DNA of 54,585 nt from Pseudotamlana agarivorans (GCF_001642835.1 NZ_LXEI01000021.1:1-54585); one strand, 5' to 3'; counted from the stretch's first letter, positions 9,522-18,431 are shown. Made by a program: numbers and translations. Notes: generated from the letters alone by a model not told the origin.

Positions 9522-11609
9522 ATGGATACAAACCCTGTTGAAAAGAGCCCCATTAAGCTCTTGTCTTTTGATATTGACAATACGTTAATAGATTTTCATA
9601 CCTACAAAAGTAACTTTCGTAAAATTTGGAAAAAACACAAGCCCTCTAACGAGGTTTTACTTACCTACAATACCGGTCGCCTTATCGACGATGTTTTAAA
9701 TCTTATTAAAACTAAGGTTTTACCAGAACCCGATTATATCATTTCTGGCGTTGGAACACACATTTACAACTATAATACAAAAAGTGTCGTTAAAGAATTT
9801 AATGATATTCTAGATGATGGCTGGAACTTAGATGCTGTAGAAAAAGTCATAAAAGGGATCACACAGCCCATTAGCGATCAGCCTTCTAAATTTCAACATG
9901 CCTATAAACGAAGTTACTTCTTTCACGATGCCACCCCAGCGCTTATAGAAAGTATTGAGCAGGATTTTGTAAATGCGAATATGGATATTAATGTGGTATA
10001 TTCTGGTGAAAGATATTTAGATATTCTACCAAAATGGGCCAATAAAGGCAATGCCTTGCAATGGTTATTACGAAATTTAAGCATTGACCCGTGCGACGTT
10101 ATTGTTGCTGGTGATAGTGGTAACGATTCCGCCATGTTCGACTTAAAAGATATTAAAGGAATTGTGGTTGCTAATGCTCATGAAGAGTTATACACGTATA
10201 CCAAACATCGTAAAGTGTATCATTCCGAAAAGGAACAAGGCGATGGTATTATTGAAGGATTGATCTTTTATGGAGTCCTGCCAGAGAAAGCAAATGCCGA
10301 TATGAATATTGATCATTCCGATGATTTTTTTATTCAACAGGAGTTAAATCAAATCGCTGCGGAAGATGAAAATGAGAAGATAGCCCTAATCAAAGAAGGC
10401 TATGATAAAGCTGTTGAAGCCTTAAAGAAAAACATCACACCTTTAGGTTTTTCTGCTTGCTCGATTGTTGATAATGTTGCCCATGGTACCGACGAGAATT
10501 ATTATAGTGTTTGGGCTCGTGATGGGGCTATAACCGTGATTGGTTCGCTGCCTTTAATACACGATGAAGAGATCCATAATTGTCAGAGACAAACCCTTCT
10601 AACTTTATTTGAACATATTTCTAGAAATGGACAAATTCCTTCCAATGTACGTATCAAAGATAATGTGCCGGATTACTCAGGCGTAGGCGGCATTTGCTCT
10701 ATCGATTCTGGTATTTGGGTGATTATTGCGTTTTATGAATACGTAAATGTGACTAAGGATATCGAATTTCTTAGAACGCATATTGAAGATATTAAAAGAA
10801 CCATGATTTGGTTGGGCGCGCATGATAGTAATAATGATGCGCTTCTAGAAATTCCTGAAGCTGGCGACTGGACCGATCTTTTTGGTAGAAGTTATAACAT
10901 CCTTTACGATGAAATTCTGTGGTATCGTGCCAATGTTTGTTTTGGTCGTATGTTAGAAATGTTAGGTGATTCCGAACAAGCAGGGGAGTACATCCGCTGG
11001 TCGCAGGTCATAAAAAAGGAAATCGTTCAAAATTTCTGGCCTTCAACAAAACAGCAAATGTTTAATTCGGTGTCTTTTGCCGAAAAGCAATTTACCCTTG
11101 GAGATACCTCTTATCTTATTGCACAAACAACGCCGTTCGATTTTAGCTGGCGCTGTGATACGCTCGGAAATATTTTAGCCTTTTTACACGGTACCGTCGA
11201 TGCTGAAAAAGCCCATCAAACCTTCCGTTTTATGCTAGGAGTAGGGGTAAACGATCCTTTTCCTGTGGCTAATGTGTATCCCGTTGTGATGCCAGGCGAT
11301 CCGGATTGGCGTCCTTACTACACTGTTAATTTATTGAATTTACCTAACCATTATCACAATGGTGGTATTTGGCCTTTTGTAGGCGGATTTTGGGTGAAGT
11401 TTGTTAATAAACTCGGTCAGCGTGAAGTTGCAATTTCCGAATTGCACAAACTCGCTTTAATCAATAAAGAAGGCATTAATAACGAATGGGAATTTACCGA
11501 ATGGGCACACGGTACCACAGGGCAACCTATGGGGAAAGCCTATCAAGCTTGGTCGGCAGCGCAGTACATTTCTGCTTGCCATGATTTAAAAATAATATCA
11601 AATAACTAA
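9522..11609 (+). CDS. HAD sugar-phosphatase fused to GH100-like glycosidase
   Basis: 695 aa, two enzymes in one chain. Residues ~10-260: HAD-IIB (Cof/sucrose-phosphatase-like) domain with the nucleophile motif S-F-D17-I-D19-N-T and the magnesium motif G197-D198-S-G-N-D. Residues ~285-690: an (alpha/alpha)6 glycosidase resembling GH100 neutral/alkaline invertases: 'VWARD334GA' matches the catalytic-Asp segment, 'NHYHNGGIWPF' and 'DTLGNILAF' are shared landmarks, and E660 in 'EFTEW' sits where the second acid would lie. The first domain would dephosphorylate a disaccharide phosphate and the second would hydrolyse a disaccharide. A GT4 synthase and a PfkB kinase follow 11 and 68 bases later. Annotation pipelines may call the second half amylo-alpha-1,6-glucosidase. 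The fusion of a synthetic and a degradative activity is unusual. Confidence 0.82.
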   Translation: MDTNPVEKSPIKLLSFDIDNTLIDFHTYKSNFRKIWKKHKPSNEVLLTYNTGRLIDDVLNLIKTKVLPEPDYIISGVGTHIYNYNTKSVVKEFNDILDDGWNLDAVEKVIKGITQPISDQPSKFQHAYKRSYFFHDATPALIESIEQDFVNANMDINVVYSGERYLDILPKWANKGNALQWLLRNLSIDPCDVIVAGDSGNDSAMFDLKDIKGIVVANAHEELYTYTKHRKVYHSEKEQGDGIIEGLIFYGVLPEKANADMNIDHSDDFFIQQELNQIAAEDENEKIALIKEGYDKAVEALKKNITPLGFSACSIVDNVAHGTDENYYSVWARDGAITVIGSLPLIHDEEIHNCQRQTLLTLFEHISRNGQIPSNVRIKDNVPDYSGVGGICSIDSGIWVIIAFYEYVNVTKDIEFLRTHIEDIKRTMIWLGAHDSNNDALLEIPEAGDWTDLFGRSYNILYDEILWYRANVCFGRMLEMLGDSEQAGEYIRWSQVIKKEIVQNFWPSTKQQMFNSVSFAEKQFTLGDTSYLIAQTTPFDFSWRCDTLGNILAFLHGTVDAEKAHQTFRFMLGVGVNDPFPVANVYPVVMPGDPDWRPYYTVNLLNLPNHYHNGGIWPFVGGFWVKFVNKLGQREVAISELHKLALINKEGINNEWEFTEWAHGTTGQPMGKAYQAWSAAQYISACHDLKIISNN

Positions 11610-11620
11610 ATATAAATACG

Positions 11621-12895
11621 ATGAAGTCAATATTAATGATCTCGCTGCACGGTTATGTAGCAGCAAACCCAGAATTAGGAAAACCAGATACAGGCGGACA
11701 AGTAGTTTATGTTTTAGAACTCGCTGATCGTTTTAGTAGACTAGGAAGGACCGTGGATTTAGTTACCCGTCAATTTGAAGACCAACCAGAATACGACCAT
11801 GTAGATGATAATTTTAGCGTTTGGCGTATCCCTTTCGGTGGAAAAAAATTCATTAGAAAGGAAGATATGCACGATCACCTCAAAAAGTTTGTTACCAATA
11901 CTTTGGCGGCGATACAAAAGGAACGTAAAAAGTATGATATTGTATACTCACATTATTGGGATGCTGGATGGGCAGGACAAAAAATTGCTGAAGAACTAGG
12001 TATTTCACACGTGCACACACCACACTCATTAGGGTGGTGGAAACAACACACTATGGGTAGTGATATGGATGAAAAGGAGATGGAGAAAACCTACCGTTTC
12101 AAAGAGCGTATTCGTAAGGAATATTTTGTATATCAAATGTGTAATTATGTGATTGCAACTACCTTACCTCAGGTAGATTTACTAACACAGCAATACGATG
12201 TGTTACCTCGAAATTGTGGTATGATTCCTCCTGGTATAGATGAAAATCGTTTTTACCCGGTGCCTACCAAGGAAAATGATAAAATTCGATTAAAATATGA
12301 TATCCATCCCACGGATATTTTAGCCCTAGGAAGAATGGCACACAATAAAGGGTACGATTTACTTATTCAGGCCTTGCCAACTGTTTTTGAACTCTGTCCG
12401 GAAGCCCGATTGGTAGCTGCCGTTGGTGGTGATTCGGAGCAGGATAAGCTAGGTGTTGAAAAACTTCAAAAATTAGCAAATGAGCTAGGGGTTGCCGATA
12501 AAATTAAATGGAAAAACTATATCGCCGATGAAGATTTAGCGAATGTATATCGTTCGGCAAATATTTTTGCTATGCCTTCACGATACGAGCCTTTTGGTAT
12601 GGTGGCTATTGAAGCTATGGCCTGCGGAACGCCAAGTGTTGTAACAGTTCACGGTGGTTTATATGATTTAATCGATTTTGGTAACCAAGCCCTTTTTGCC
12701 GATCCGCACCGCCCTATAGAATTTGGAGCCATGTTGTCTATGCCGTTATTGTATCCGAATTTAAGAAACGAGTTGTCGGTAGAAGGTGCACGATTTGCAC
12801 GTCGTAATTTTGGGTGGACAGGTATTGCCAAGCGTATTTTAGAGATATTTAAAAACTCTATAAATCAGCGTACTATGGAGTCTAATATTTATTAA
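11621..12895 (+). CDS. GT4 glycosyltransferase, sucrose-/mannosylfructose-phosphate synthase type
   Basis: 424 aa, GT-B fold. The N-terminal loop 'SLHGYVAANPELGKPDTGGQ' and 'YSHYWDAGWAGQ ... HVHTPHSLGWWK' are hallmarks of the sucrose-phosphate synthase family, and the short single-domain length resembles bacterial mannosylfructose-phosphate synthase (known from Agrobacterium) more than plant enzymes. The C-terminal half has the retaining GT4 E-x7-E motif in 'YEPFGMVAIEAMACG'. The expected reaction is transfer of glucose or mannose from a nucleotide sugar to fructose 6-phosphate, giving a disaccharide phosphate for the HAD domain encoded just upstream. Donor specificity (UDP-Glc versus GDP-Man) cannot be read from sequence. 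Confidence 0.85.
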   Translation: MKSILMISLHGYVAANPELGKPDTGGQVVYVLELADRFSRLGRTVDLVTRQFEDQPEYDHVDDNFSVWRIPFGGKKFIRKEDMHDHLKKFVTNTLAAIQKERKKYDIVYSHYWDAGWAGQKIAEELGISHVHTPHSLGWWKQHTMGSDMDEKEMEKTYRFKERIRKEYFVYQMCNYVIATTLPQVDLLTQQYDVLPRNCGMIPPGIDENRFYPVPTKENDKIRLKYDIHPTDILALGRMAHNKGYDLLIQALPTVFELCPEARLVAAVGGDSEQDKLGVEKLQKLANELGVADKIKWKNYIADEDLANVYRSANIFAMPSRYEPFGMVAIEAMACGTPSVVTVHGGLYDLIDFGNQALFADPHRPIEFGAMLSMPLLYPNLRNELSVEGARFARRNFGWTGIAKRILEIFKNSINQRTMESNIY

Positions 12896-12963
12896 GATTT
12901 TTATAAGTTAGTTTTAGTTTGAAATAAAATAATTCATGAAATTTAATTCTAAAAAAATATAAT

Positions 12964-13854
12964 ATGGCTCATATTGTTTGTTTTGGAGAGGTGCTTTGGG
13001 ATGTTTTTCCTGAGCATAAAAAAATAGGCGGAGCACCTTTAAATGTGGCCTTACGTTTGGCCTCGTTTAATCATGATGTGAATATGATTAGTGCTGTTGG
13101 TCAAGACGAATTGGGTGCTTTGATATTGAATTATTTAGAAGAACATCACATCAATAAAAATCATGTACAAGCTCTAGAAGATTATAAAACAGGAGAGGTT
13201 CAGGTAGTTTTGAATGCAAAAGGATCGGCGAGTTACACGATTGAACATCCGCGTGCCTGGGATAAAATTAGTTTGACACAAGCGGCTAAATTAGCGGTGC
13301 AAGATGCTGATGCTTTTGTGTTTGGTAGTCTGGCCGCTCGCGATGCCGTATCTAAACAAACCCTTTTTAATTTACTTGAAGTAGAAGAGACGTATAAAAT
13401 ATTCGATCTTAATTTAAGACCTCCTTTTTATAACAAAGAGCTCTTAGTTTATTTAATGCATAAAGCCGATTTTATCAAATTTAATGATGATGAGCTTTTT
13501 GAAGTGGCTGCTTTTATGGGATCTAAATTCAATGGTTTAGAGCAAAATTTACACTTTATAGCCGAAAACACCAAAACCAAGCATATTTGTGTCACAAAGG
13601 GATCTCATGGCGCGGTGTTGCTTTACGATGACGACTTATATTATAATAGTGGTTACCAAATAAAGGTGGCTGATACCGTTGGGGCCGGCGATTCTTTTTT
13701 AGCGTCTTTGATAAGTCAGTTATTAAACGGAATAACGCCTCAAATAGCCATTAATTTTGCAAGTGCCGTTGGCGCCTTAGTAGCTCAGCGTGAAGGGGCA
13801 AATCCTAAATTATCAACTTTTGACATTGAAACGTTTATAAACCCAAAAGGGTAG
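12964..13854 (+). CDS. PfkB-family sugar kinase, probable fructokinase
   Basis: 296 aa. It starts 'CFGEVLWDVFP' with the 'GGAPLNVALRLASF' substrate loop (PfkB signature 1 region) and ends with 'DTVGAGDSFLASLI', signature 2, holding the catalytic Asp and anion hole. Length and motifs fit fructokinase/ribokinase family members. As third gene of the operon it would phosphorylate the fructose released by the GH100-like domain to fructose 6-phosphate, closing a synthesis-breakdown cycle with the GT4 enzyme. Substrate choice is inferred from context. Confidence 0.82.
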   Translation: MAHIVCFGEVLWDVFPEHKKIGGAPLNVALRLASFNHDVNMISAVGQDELGALILNYLEEHHINKNHVQALEDYKTGEVQVVLNAKGSASYTIEHPRAWDKISLTQAAKLAVQDADAFVFGSLAARDAVSKQTLFNLLEVEETYKIFDLNLRPPFYNKELLVYLMHKADFIKFNDDELFEVAAFMGSKFNGLEQNLHFIAENTKTKHICVTKGSHGAVLLYDDDLYYNSGYQIKVADTVGAGDSFLASLISQLLNGITPQIAINFASAVGALVAQREGANPKLSTFDIETFINPKG

Positions 13855-13932
13855 CTGAGGTTTTGGTTTAGTTACTTGTATTTGTTAGGTTGAGCCTATC
13901 GAAAACCTAATTATAAAAGCTGTTCTCGCATC

Positions 13933-13953
13933 AACCTGAATTTATTTCAGGTT
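13933..13953. repeat. Short hairpin repeat (AACCTGAA/TTCAGGTT)
   Basis: 8-bp perfect stem with TTTAT loop followed by TCTCG. A sister hairpin with different stem ends (ATTCTGAA/TTCAGAAT, followed by TCTCA) is at 26589-26609. The flanks (13855-14040) also carry TTCGA-AGCTC words in both orientations (13890-13912, 13995-14012). No gene is seen between the kinase and the FKBP terminator. Confidence 0.6.
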
Positions 13954-14047
13954 CTCGTTATCATCATTATAGAGTTTCAAAGTATCGAGATATTTCGACC
14001 AGCTCCATACAACATAGATTTTTAAATCACATTATAGCACAAAGTAA

Positions 14048-14074
14048 AAAGCCCAGAACTAAGTTCTGGGCTTT
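14048..14074 (-). terminator. Rho-independent terminator of the FKBP gene
   Basis: A 12-bp perfect stem (AAAGCCCAGAAC/GTTCTGGGCTTT) with a 3-base loop lies 30 bases past the minus-strand stop codon of the FKBP gene. On the minus strand it continues into TTTTAC, and it may also stop readthrough from the kinase operon on the other strand. Confidence 0.8.
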
Positions 14075-14103
14075 CAAATATATGTTTAACTCGTTATCGT
14101 TAA

Positions 14104-14532
14104 TTACTTGATTTCAACAAGCTCTAAATCGAAAGTTAAATCTTGACCAGCTAATGGGTGATTGGCATCAACAACGATGTAATCATCATGAACTTCGGCA
14201 ACTCTAAATTGTACTTCGCGTCCTTCAGGATCCTTAGAGGCTAATCCCATACCAACTTCAGGAGCCATTTCTGGTGGTAATTGCTCTTTTTTAACATCGT
14301 AAAACAACTCTTGTCTCACCTCACCATAAGCTTCAGCAACAGGAATATTAATTGTTTTTTTCTCGTTTACTTTCATGTCAATCATACCTTTTTCAAAACC
14401 AGGAATAAGCATCCCTTGACCTAGAGTAATTTCTAGAGGCTCTCTTTCTAAAGAACTGTCAAAAACTTGACCATTTCCTAATTTTCCTGTGTAATGAACT
14501 TTTACGGTATCATTTTCTTTTACTTGACTCAT
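14104..14532 (-). CDS. FKBP-type peptidyl-prolyl cis-trans isomerase (SlyD-like)
   Basis: 142 aa cytosolic protein with no signal peptide. 'VKVHYTGKLGNGQVFDSS' and 'LIPGFEKGMIDMKVNEKK' are FKBP core motifs; the stretch between ~70 and 125 is the insert-in-flap chaperone domain of the SlyD/FkpB group, and 'HPLAGQDLTFDLELVEI' closes the fold. The metal-binding His-rich tail of E. coli SlyD is absent. Expected role: proline isomerisation and folding help. Monocistronic, with its own terminator. Confidence 0.93.
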   Translation of the reverse strand: MSQVKENDTVKVHYTGKLGNGQVFDSSLEREPLEITLGQGMLIPGFEKGMIDMKVNEKKTINIPVAEAYGEVRQELFYDVKKEQLPPEMAPEVGMGLASKDPEGREVQFRVAEVHDDYIVVDANHPLAGQDLTFDLELVEIK

Positions 14533-14947
14533 AAATATTAATGTTTACTGTTTTAATAAATCGAAAGGCAAAACTACAATTTATGAATTTAAACTTATGG
14601 TTTTATACGTTAAATACTGTTAATTTAGAGAGGTTTCAAAGTTGCAGAGTTATAAAGTTAGAAGTTAGAAAGTAAAAAAGTCACATAAAGGCATAGTTCC
14701 AAAGACGGAGTTACCTGTAGCTTACAGCTTATTGCTTAAGGTTTTAGAGTTTCAAAGCTCCAAAGTTTCAAAGATGGAATTACGTATAGCCAAGTGTCTA
14801 TTTCTTCTGTGTGTATTCTATTGGAGTTTAGTTGTTAGGATGGTTTGTTGTGTAATACGATTCGTGATTATTTGAGCAATCTGTATCTTTTTTATGATTT
14901 TTATTTCCAGTTTCAAGACGAAGTACAACTTACCAAAAACCATAAAC
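14533..14947. other. Gene-free stretch with decayed repeats
   Basis: 415 bases without a supportable gene. Positions 14630-14680 and 14745-14785 consist of TTTCAAAG/TTAGAAAGT words (GTTTCAAAGTTGCAGAG, AGTTTCAAAGCTCCAAAG) that read like degenerated short direct repeats, similar in wording to the reverse complement of 7700-7750. The FKBP promoter should lie near 14535-14600, but no clear TAnnTTTG was picked. Confidence 0.5.
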
Positions 14948-15451
14948 CTACCTCGGATGACGCACCGGAAATTCAATCACTTCAAGATTTTCAATTTTTC
15001 TTCCATCAATAGTAAATCGTAACATGGTTCGAACTTTGTGAAAACCGTGTTTCCCAACGGCACCAGGATTCATATGAATTAAATGACGTTTTTTGTCAGG
15101 CATCACTTTTAAAATATGCGAATGCCCGCAGATGAAAATTCGTGGCGGATTTTCATTAATACCATCAATAACACGGCTATTGTATTTGGGAGGGTAGCCT
15201 CCAATATGGGTGATCCAGACATCCACATCTTCACACATAAAACGGTTGTGTTCTGGGAATTCCACACGTACTTCGGCATCGTCAATATTACCATAAACCC
15301 CGCGTAAAGGCTTAATCTTTTTTATAGCATCGGTTACTTTTAAACTGCCTATGTCACCCGCATGCCAGACTTCATCAACTTGTTTTACATATTTTAAAAT
15401 ATCATCGTCAATGTAGCCATGGGTATCGGAAAGCAGTAGGATTTTAGTCAT
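14948..15451 (-). CDS. Calcineurin-like phosphodiesterase (YfcE/MJ0936 type)
   Basis: 167 aa. All five metallophosphoesterase motifs are visible: 'LLSDTHG' (D-x-H), 'HAGDIGS' (GD), 'YGNID' (GNxD; the usual GNCD/H), 'THIGG' and 'CGHSH' (GHxH), followed by 'NPGAVGK'. The short length is that of the YfcE/MJ0936 group of manganese-dependent phosphodiesterases with broad in vitro activity and no settled physiological substrate. It is divergent from truA. Confidence 0.92.
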   Translation of the reverse strand: MTKILLLSDTHGYIDDDILKYVKQVDEVWHAGDIGSLKVTDAIKKIKPLRGVYGNIDDAEVRVEFPEHNRFMCEDVDVWITHIGGYPPKYNSRVIDGINENPPRIFICGHSHILKVMPDKKRHLIHMNPGAVGKHGFHKVRTMLRFTIDGRKIENLEVIEFPVRHPR

Positions 15452-15507
15452 GAAAATCTTTTAATGTAGAATTAGGACGCATACTTCTTAAGAAGCATAA
15501 AACTGCC

Positions 15508-15515
15508 TATCTTTG
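15508..15515 (+). promoter_or_regulatory. Probable -7 box of truA promoter
   Basis: TATCTTTG matches the Bacteroidetes TAnnTTTG -7 consensus and would start transcription near 15521, 18 bases before the TTG start of truA. A TTCTTAAGAA palindrome (15485-15494) takes the place of a clear -33 TTTG. Confidence 0.4.
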
Positions 15516-15538
15516 TTGTTTGAACAAATGTATTAAAA

Positions 15539-16282
15539 TTGAGATATTTTTTAGAACTTTCTTATAACGGAAAACCTTATCATGGTTGGCAAAATCAGCC
15601 CAATGCGATTTCAGTGCAAGAGGTTATAGAAAAGGCCTTAACAACCATTTTGGGAGAGAAAGTCTCCATTATGGGCGCCGGACGTACCGATGCTGGGGTA
15701 CATGCCTCACAGATGTTTGCGCATTTTGATTCCCAAATGGCTTTCGAAAAAGGAAAGTTTCTTTATAAACTCAATTCTTATTTGCCATTGGATATCGCTA
15801 TTCATGATATTTTTAGAGTTCATGATGAAGCGCACACACGTTTTGATGCGCTAAGCAGACAGTATTTATACCGTATTACGACCAAAAAAAATGTGTTTCA
15901 ATTTGAGCAGAGTTATTTTGTAAAAAAACCTCTAGATGTAGATAAAATGAATGCCGCTTCAAGGATATTGTTCGACTATGAAGATTTTCAATGTTTTTCA
16001 AAAAGCAACACCGATGTGAAAACCTATAATTGTGAGATTATGAAAGCAGAGTGGTTTTACAAAGATGATGAACTTCATTTTGTTATTAAAGCGAATAGGT
16101 TTTTAAGAAATATGGTACGCGCTATTGTTGGAACCATGGTGAATATCGGTTTAGGGAAAATAGCGGTGGAAGAGATGCATAGCATCATCCAATCGAAAAG
16201 CAGGAGTGAAGCTGGATTCTCTGTGCCTGCCCATGCTTTATTTTTAACACATATTGAGTATCCTGAAGATATAAAGAAATAA
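15539..16282 (+). CDS. truA: tRNA pseudouridine(38-40) synthase TruA
   Basis: 247 aa, normal TruA length. 'GAGRTDAGVHA' contains the catalytic Asp, and 'RFLRNMVRAIVG' is the family's C-terminal motif. It modifies U38-U40 in the anticodon arm of many tRNAs. The start is TTG: the protein begins exactly where TruA proteins do (MRYFLELSYNG), the only nearby ATG (15529) is out of frame and stops after two codons, and the predicted transcription start is just upstream. The stop codon abuts the ATG of the ABC transporter (no spacer), so the two are cotranscribed. Confidence 0.95.
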   Translation: MRYFLELSYNGKPYHGWQNQPNAISVQEVIEKALTTILGEKVSIMGAGRTDAGVHASQMFAHFDSQMAFEKGKFLYKLNSYLPLDIAIHDIFRVHDEAHTRFDALSRQYLYRITTKKNVFQFEQSYFVKKPLDVDKMNAASRILFDYEDFQCFSKSNTDVKTYNCEIMKAEWFYKDDELHFVIKANRFLRNMVRAIVGTMVNIGLGKIAVEEMHSIIQSKSRSEAGFSVPAHALFLTHIEYPEDIKK

Positions 16283-18052
16283 ATGAGTAAACCAAAAGAA
16301 AATATTTTCGACTTCGCACTTTTTAAGCGGCTTTTTGATTATATAAAGCCTTATAAATTGGTGTTTTATAGTCTTGTTGTTTTAGTGATTTTATTGGCTG
16401 CTTTTAGTGCTGCTACGCCATATTTAACCAAATACGCTATAGATAATAGCATCACCACTAGAGAGGAAAAGGACTTTCTGTTCTATATCGTGATTATGCT
16501 TGGTATTCTTGTGGTGTCTACGGTTTTTCAGTTGCTTTTTATTTATTATGCGACTTGGTTGGGACAAAATTTGGTGGTCGATGTGCGTATTAAGTTGTTC
16601 AATCACTTGCTGCGTTTTAAAATGAAGTATTACGATAATTCTTCGGTAGGGGTTTTAATTACAAGAGCTGTAACCGATATGGAACGTATTGCCGATATAT
16701 TTGGTCAAGGGCTTTTTATGATTGTTCGCGACCTCCTTACCATGGCCGTGGTTTTTGGTGTCATGGTCTATTTGAATTTAAAATTGAGTTTGATTGTTTT
16801 TGCGATGCTACCGCTTTTACTATATGCAACCCGCCTTTTTCAGAAATACATGAAAAAAGCTTTCGAAGAGGTGCGTACCGAAGTGTCGAACCTAAATTCT
16901 TTTGTTCAGGAGCGTTTAACAGGGATGAAAATTCTTCAATTATTCACCAGAGAAAATATTGAATACGATAATTTTAAAGCCATTAATGAGCGTCATAAAA
17001 AGGGATGGCTTAAAACCGTTTGGTATAACTCCATTTTCTTTCCGATTGCAGATTTGTCTGCTTCGATAACCATTGGTTTAGTCGCTTGGTATGGCGGTTT
17101 AAATGTGGTTTTAAATGAAGGCGGTGTTTCTCAAGGTGATCTGGTAGCTTTTATCATGTTTATCCCGATGCTTTTTAGACCCTTGCGTCAGATTGCAGAT
17201 AAGTTTAACACCCTGCAAATGGGAATGGTTGCTGCAAATAGAGTGTTTAAAGTGATAGATACCACGTCTCAAATTGATGACCATGGTACTTACATTGCTG
17301 AAAATTTTGAAGGAGCCATTTCTTTTGATAAGGTTTACTTTAATTATGTTGAGGATGAAACCGTTTTAAAAGGCATTTCCTTTGATGTTGAAGCAGGGGA
17401 AACCATAGCCATTGTTGGTGCTACCGGAGCAGGGAAATCTACCATTATAAATTTACTAAGTCGTTTTTATGAAATTAAGTCAGGTAAGATTACGGTAGAC
17501 GGCATTGATATTAAAGATGTGACTTTAGCCTCTTTACGTACCCAAATAGCGGTGGTTTTACAAGATGTGTTTTTGTTTGCCGATACGATCATGAATAACA
17601 TCACACTAAATCATCCTGAGATTACCGAAGCGCAAGTCTATCAGGCAGCTAAAGATATAGGGATTCACGATTTTATTATGTCCTTGCCAAACGGCTACCA
17701 ATATAATGTGAAAGAAAGAGGAGTGATGCTTTCTTCCGGACAACGGCAATTAATTTCATTTTTAAGAGCTTACGTTACGAACCCGAGTATTTTGGTTCTG
17801 GATGAAGCAACTTCTTCGGTAGATTCTTATTCAGAACAACTTATTCAAAATGCCACTGATAAAATTACCAAAGGGCGTACGTCTATTGTGATTGCACACC
17901 GATTAGCAACCATTCAAAAGGCCGATCAGATTATTGTGATGGACGCTGGCGAAATTGTAGAAAAAGGCACACACGACGAACTTCTTAAAAAGGAAAATGG
18001 CTACTATAAAAACTTGTATGAAGTACAATTTTTAAAGGAGCATGTGGCTTAG
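16283..18052 (+). CDS. ABC exporter half-transporter (MsbA/BmrA-like)
   Basis: 589 aa. Residues ~20-310 contain six transmembrane segments of a type I ABC exporter; residues ~345-580 are the nucleotide-binding domain with Walker A 'GATGAGKST', Q-loop 'VLQDVFLF', signature 'LSSGQRQL' and Walker B 'ILVLDEATSS'. The signature is LSSGQ rather than LSGGQ, a common variant. Probably a homodimer exporting lipid or hydrophobic compounds; specificity unknown. Directly coupled to truA. Confidence 0.9.
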   Translation: MSKPKENIFDFALFKRLFDYIKPYKLVFYSLVVLVILLAAFSAATPYLTKYAIDNSITTREEKDFLFYIVIMLGILVVSTVFQLLFIYYATWLGQNLVVDVRIKLFNHLLRFKMKYYDNSSVGVLITRAVTDMERIADIFGQGLFMIVRDLLTMAVVFGVMVYLNLKLSLIVFAMLPLLLYATRLFQKYMKKAFEEVRTEVSNLNSFVQERLTGMKILQLFTRENIEYDNFKAINERHKKGWLKTVWYNSIFFPIADLSASITIGLVAWYGGLNVVLNEGGVSQGDLVAFIMFIPMLFRPLRQIADKFNTLQMGMVAANRVFKVIDTTSQIDDHGTYIAENFEGAISFDKVYFNYVEDETVLKGISFDVEAGETIAIVGATGAGKSTIINLLSRFYEIKSGKITVDGIDIKDVTLASLRTQIAVVLQDVFLFADTIMNNITLNHPEITEAQVYQAAKDIGIHDFIMSLPNGYQYNVKERGVMLSSGQRQLISFLRAYVTNPSILVLDEATSSVDSYSEQLIQNATDKITKGRTSIVIAHRLATIQKADQIIVMDAGEIVEKGTHDELLKKENGYYKNLYEVQFLKEHVA

Positions 18053-18117
18053 AGGTGTCGATGAGACTTGGGATTCAGCAGACAAGTACTTGTAGTTGAA
18101 AAAATATGTCCTTGCTT

Positions 18118-18339
18118 TTACTTCTCCTCCAATTTTAATTTCAATTCTTGAATTTCAGCATCTTTGTCTTTAACAGACATTTGAAAATATTTTAAACTGG
18201 TAATTAAATAAACAAGGACTAATAAGTTCCTGATTTCAGGGGATTGATACGCTGTTAAGAAATCGAATTGGCTTGCTAATCATAAAAATCCAAATAATAA
18301 GATTGAAACAGTAGAGGTGATTTTAAGTGCTTTTTTCAT
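18118..18339 (-). pseudogene. Small membrane protein gene broken by one in-frame TGA
   Basis: From the ATG at 18339 the minus strand reads 19 residues (MKKALKITSTVSILLFGFL), then TGA (18282-18280), then continues open for 53 more codons (LASQFDFLTAYQSPEIRNLL ... KDKDAEIQELKLKLEEK) to TAA at 18118. The joined product would be a 73-residue protein with a hydrophobic N-terminus, a second hydrophobic stretch (LLVLVYLITSL) and a charged coiled-coil tail. TGA is most simply a TGG or GGA codon lost by one substitution. A sequencing error or a genuinely short peptide cannot be excluded. Confidence 0.6.
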
Positions 18340-18431
18340 TTTTAGGGGTTTTTGGTATATTTTACAATGGTTTTTTGTTTGACTTGTGGGTTGGTTTCTG
18401 GTCTAAAGTTAACAAATAAATCACAGGTTGA

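Noticed and set aside
18280-18282. TGA as a selenocysteine codon
   Set aside because: No redox-type context (no U/C motif), no convincing SECIS-like hairpin just downstream, and the position lies in a hydrophobic segment where Trp or Gly fits.
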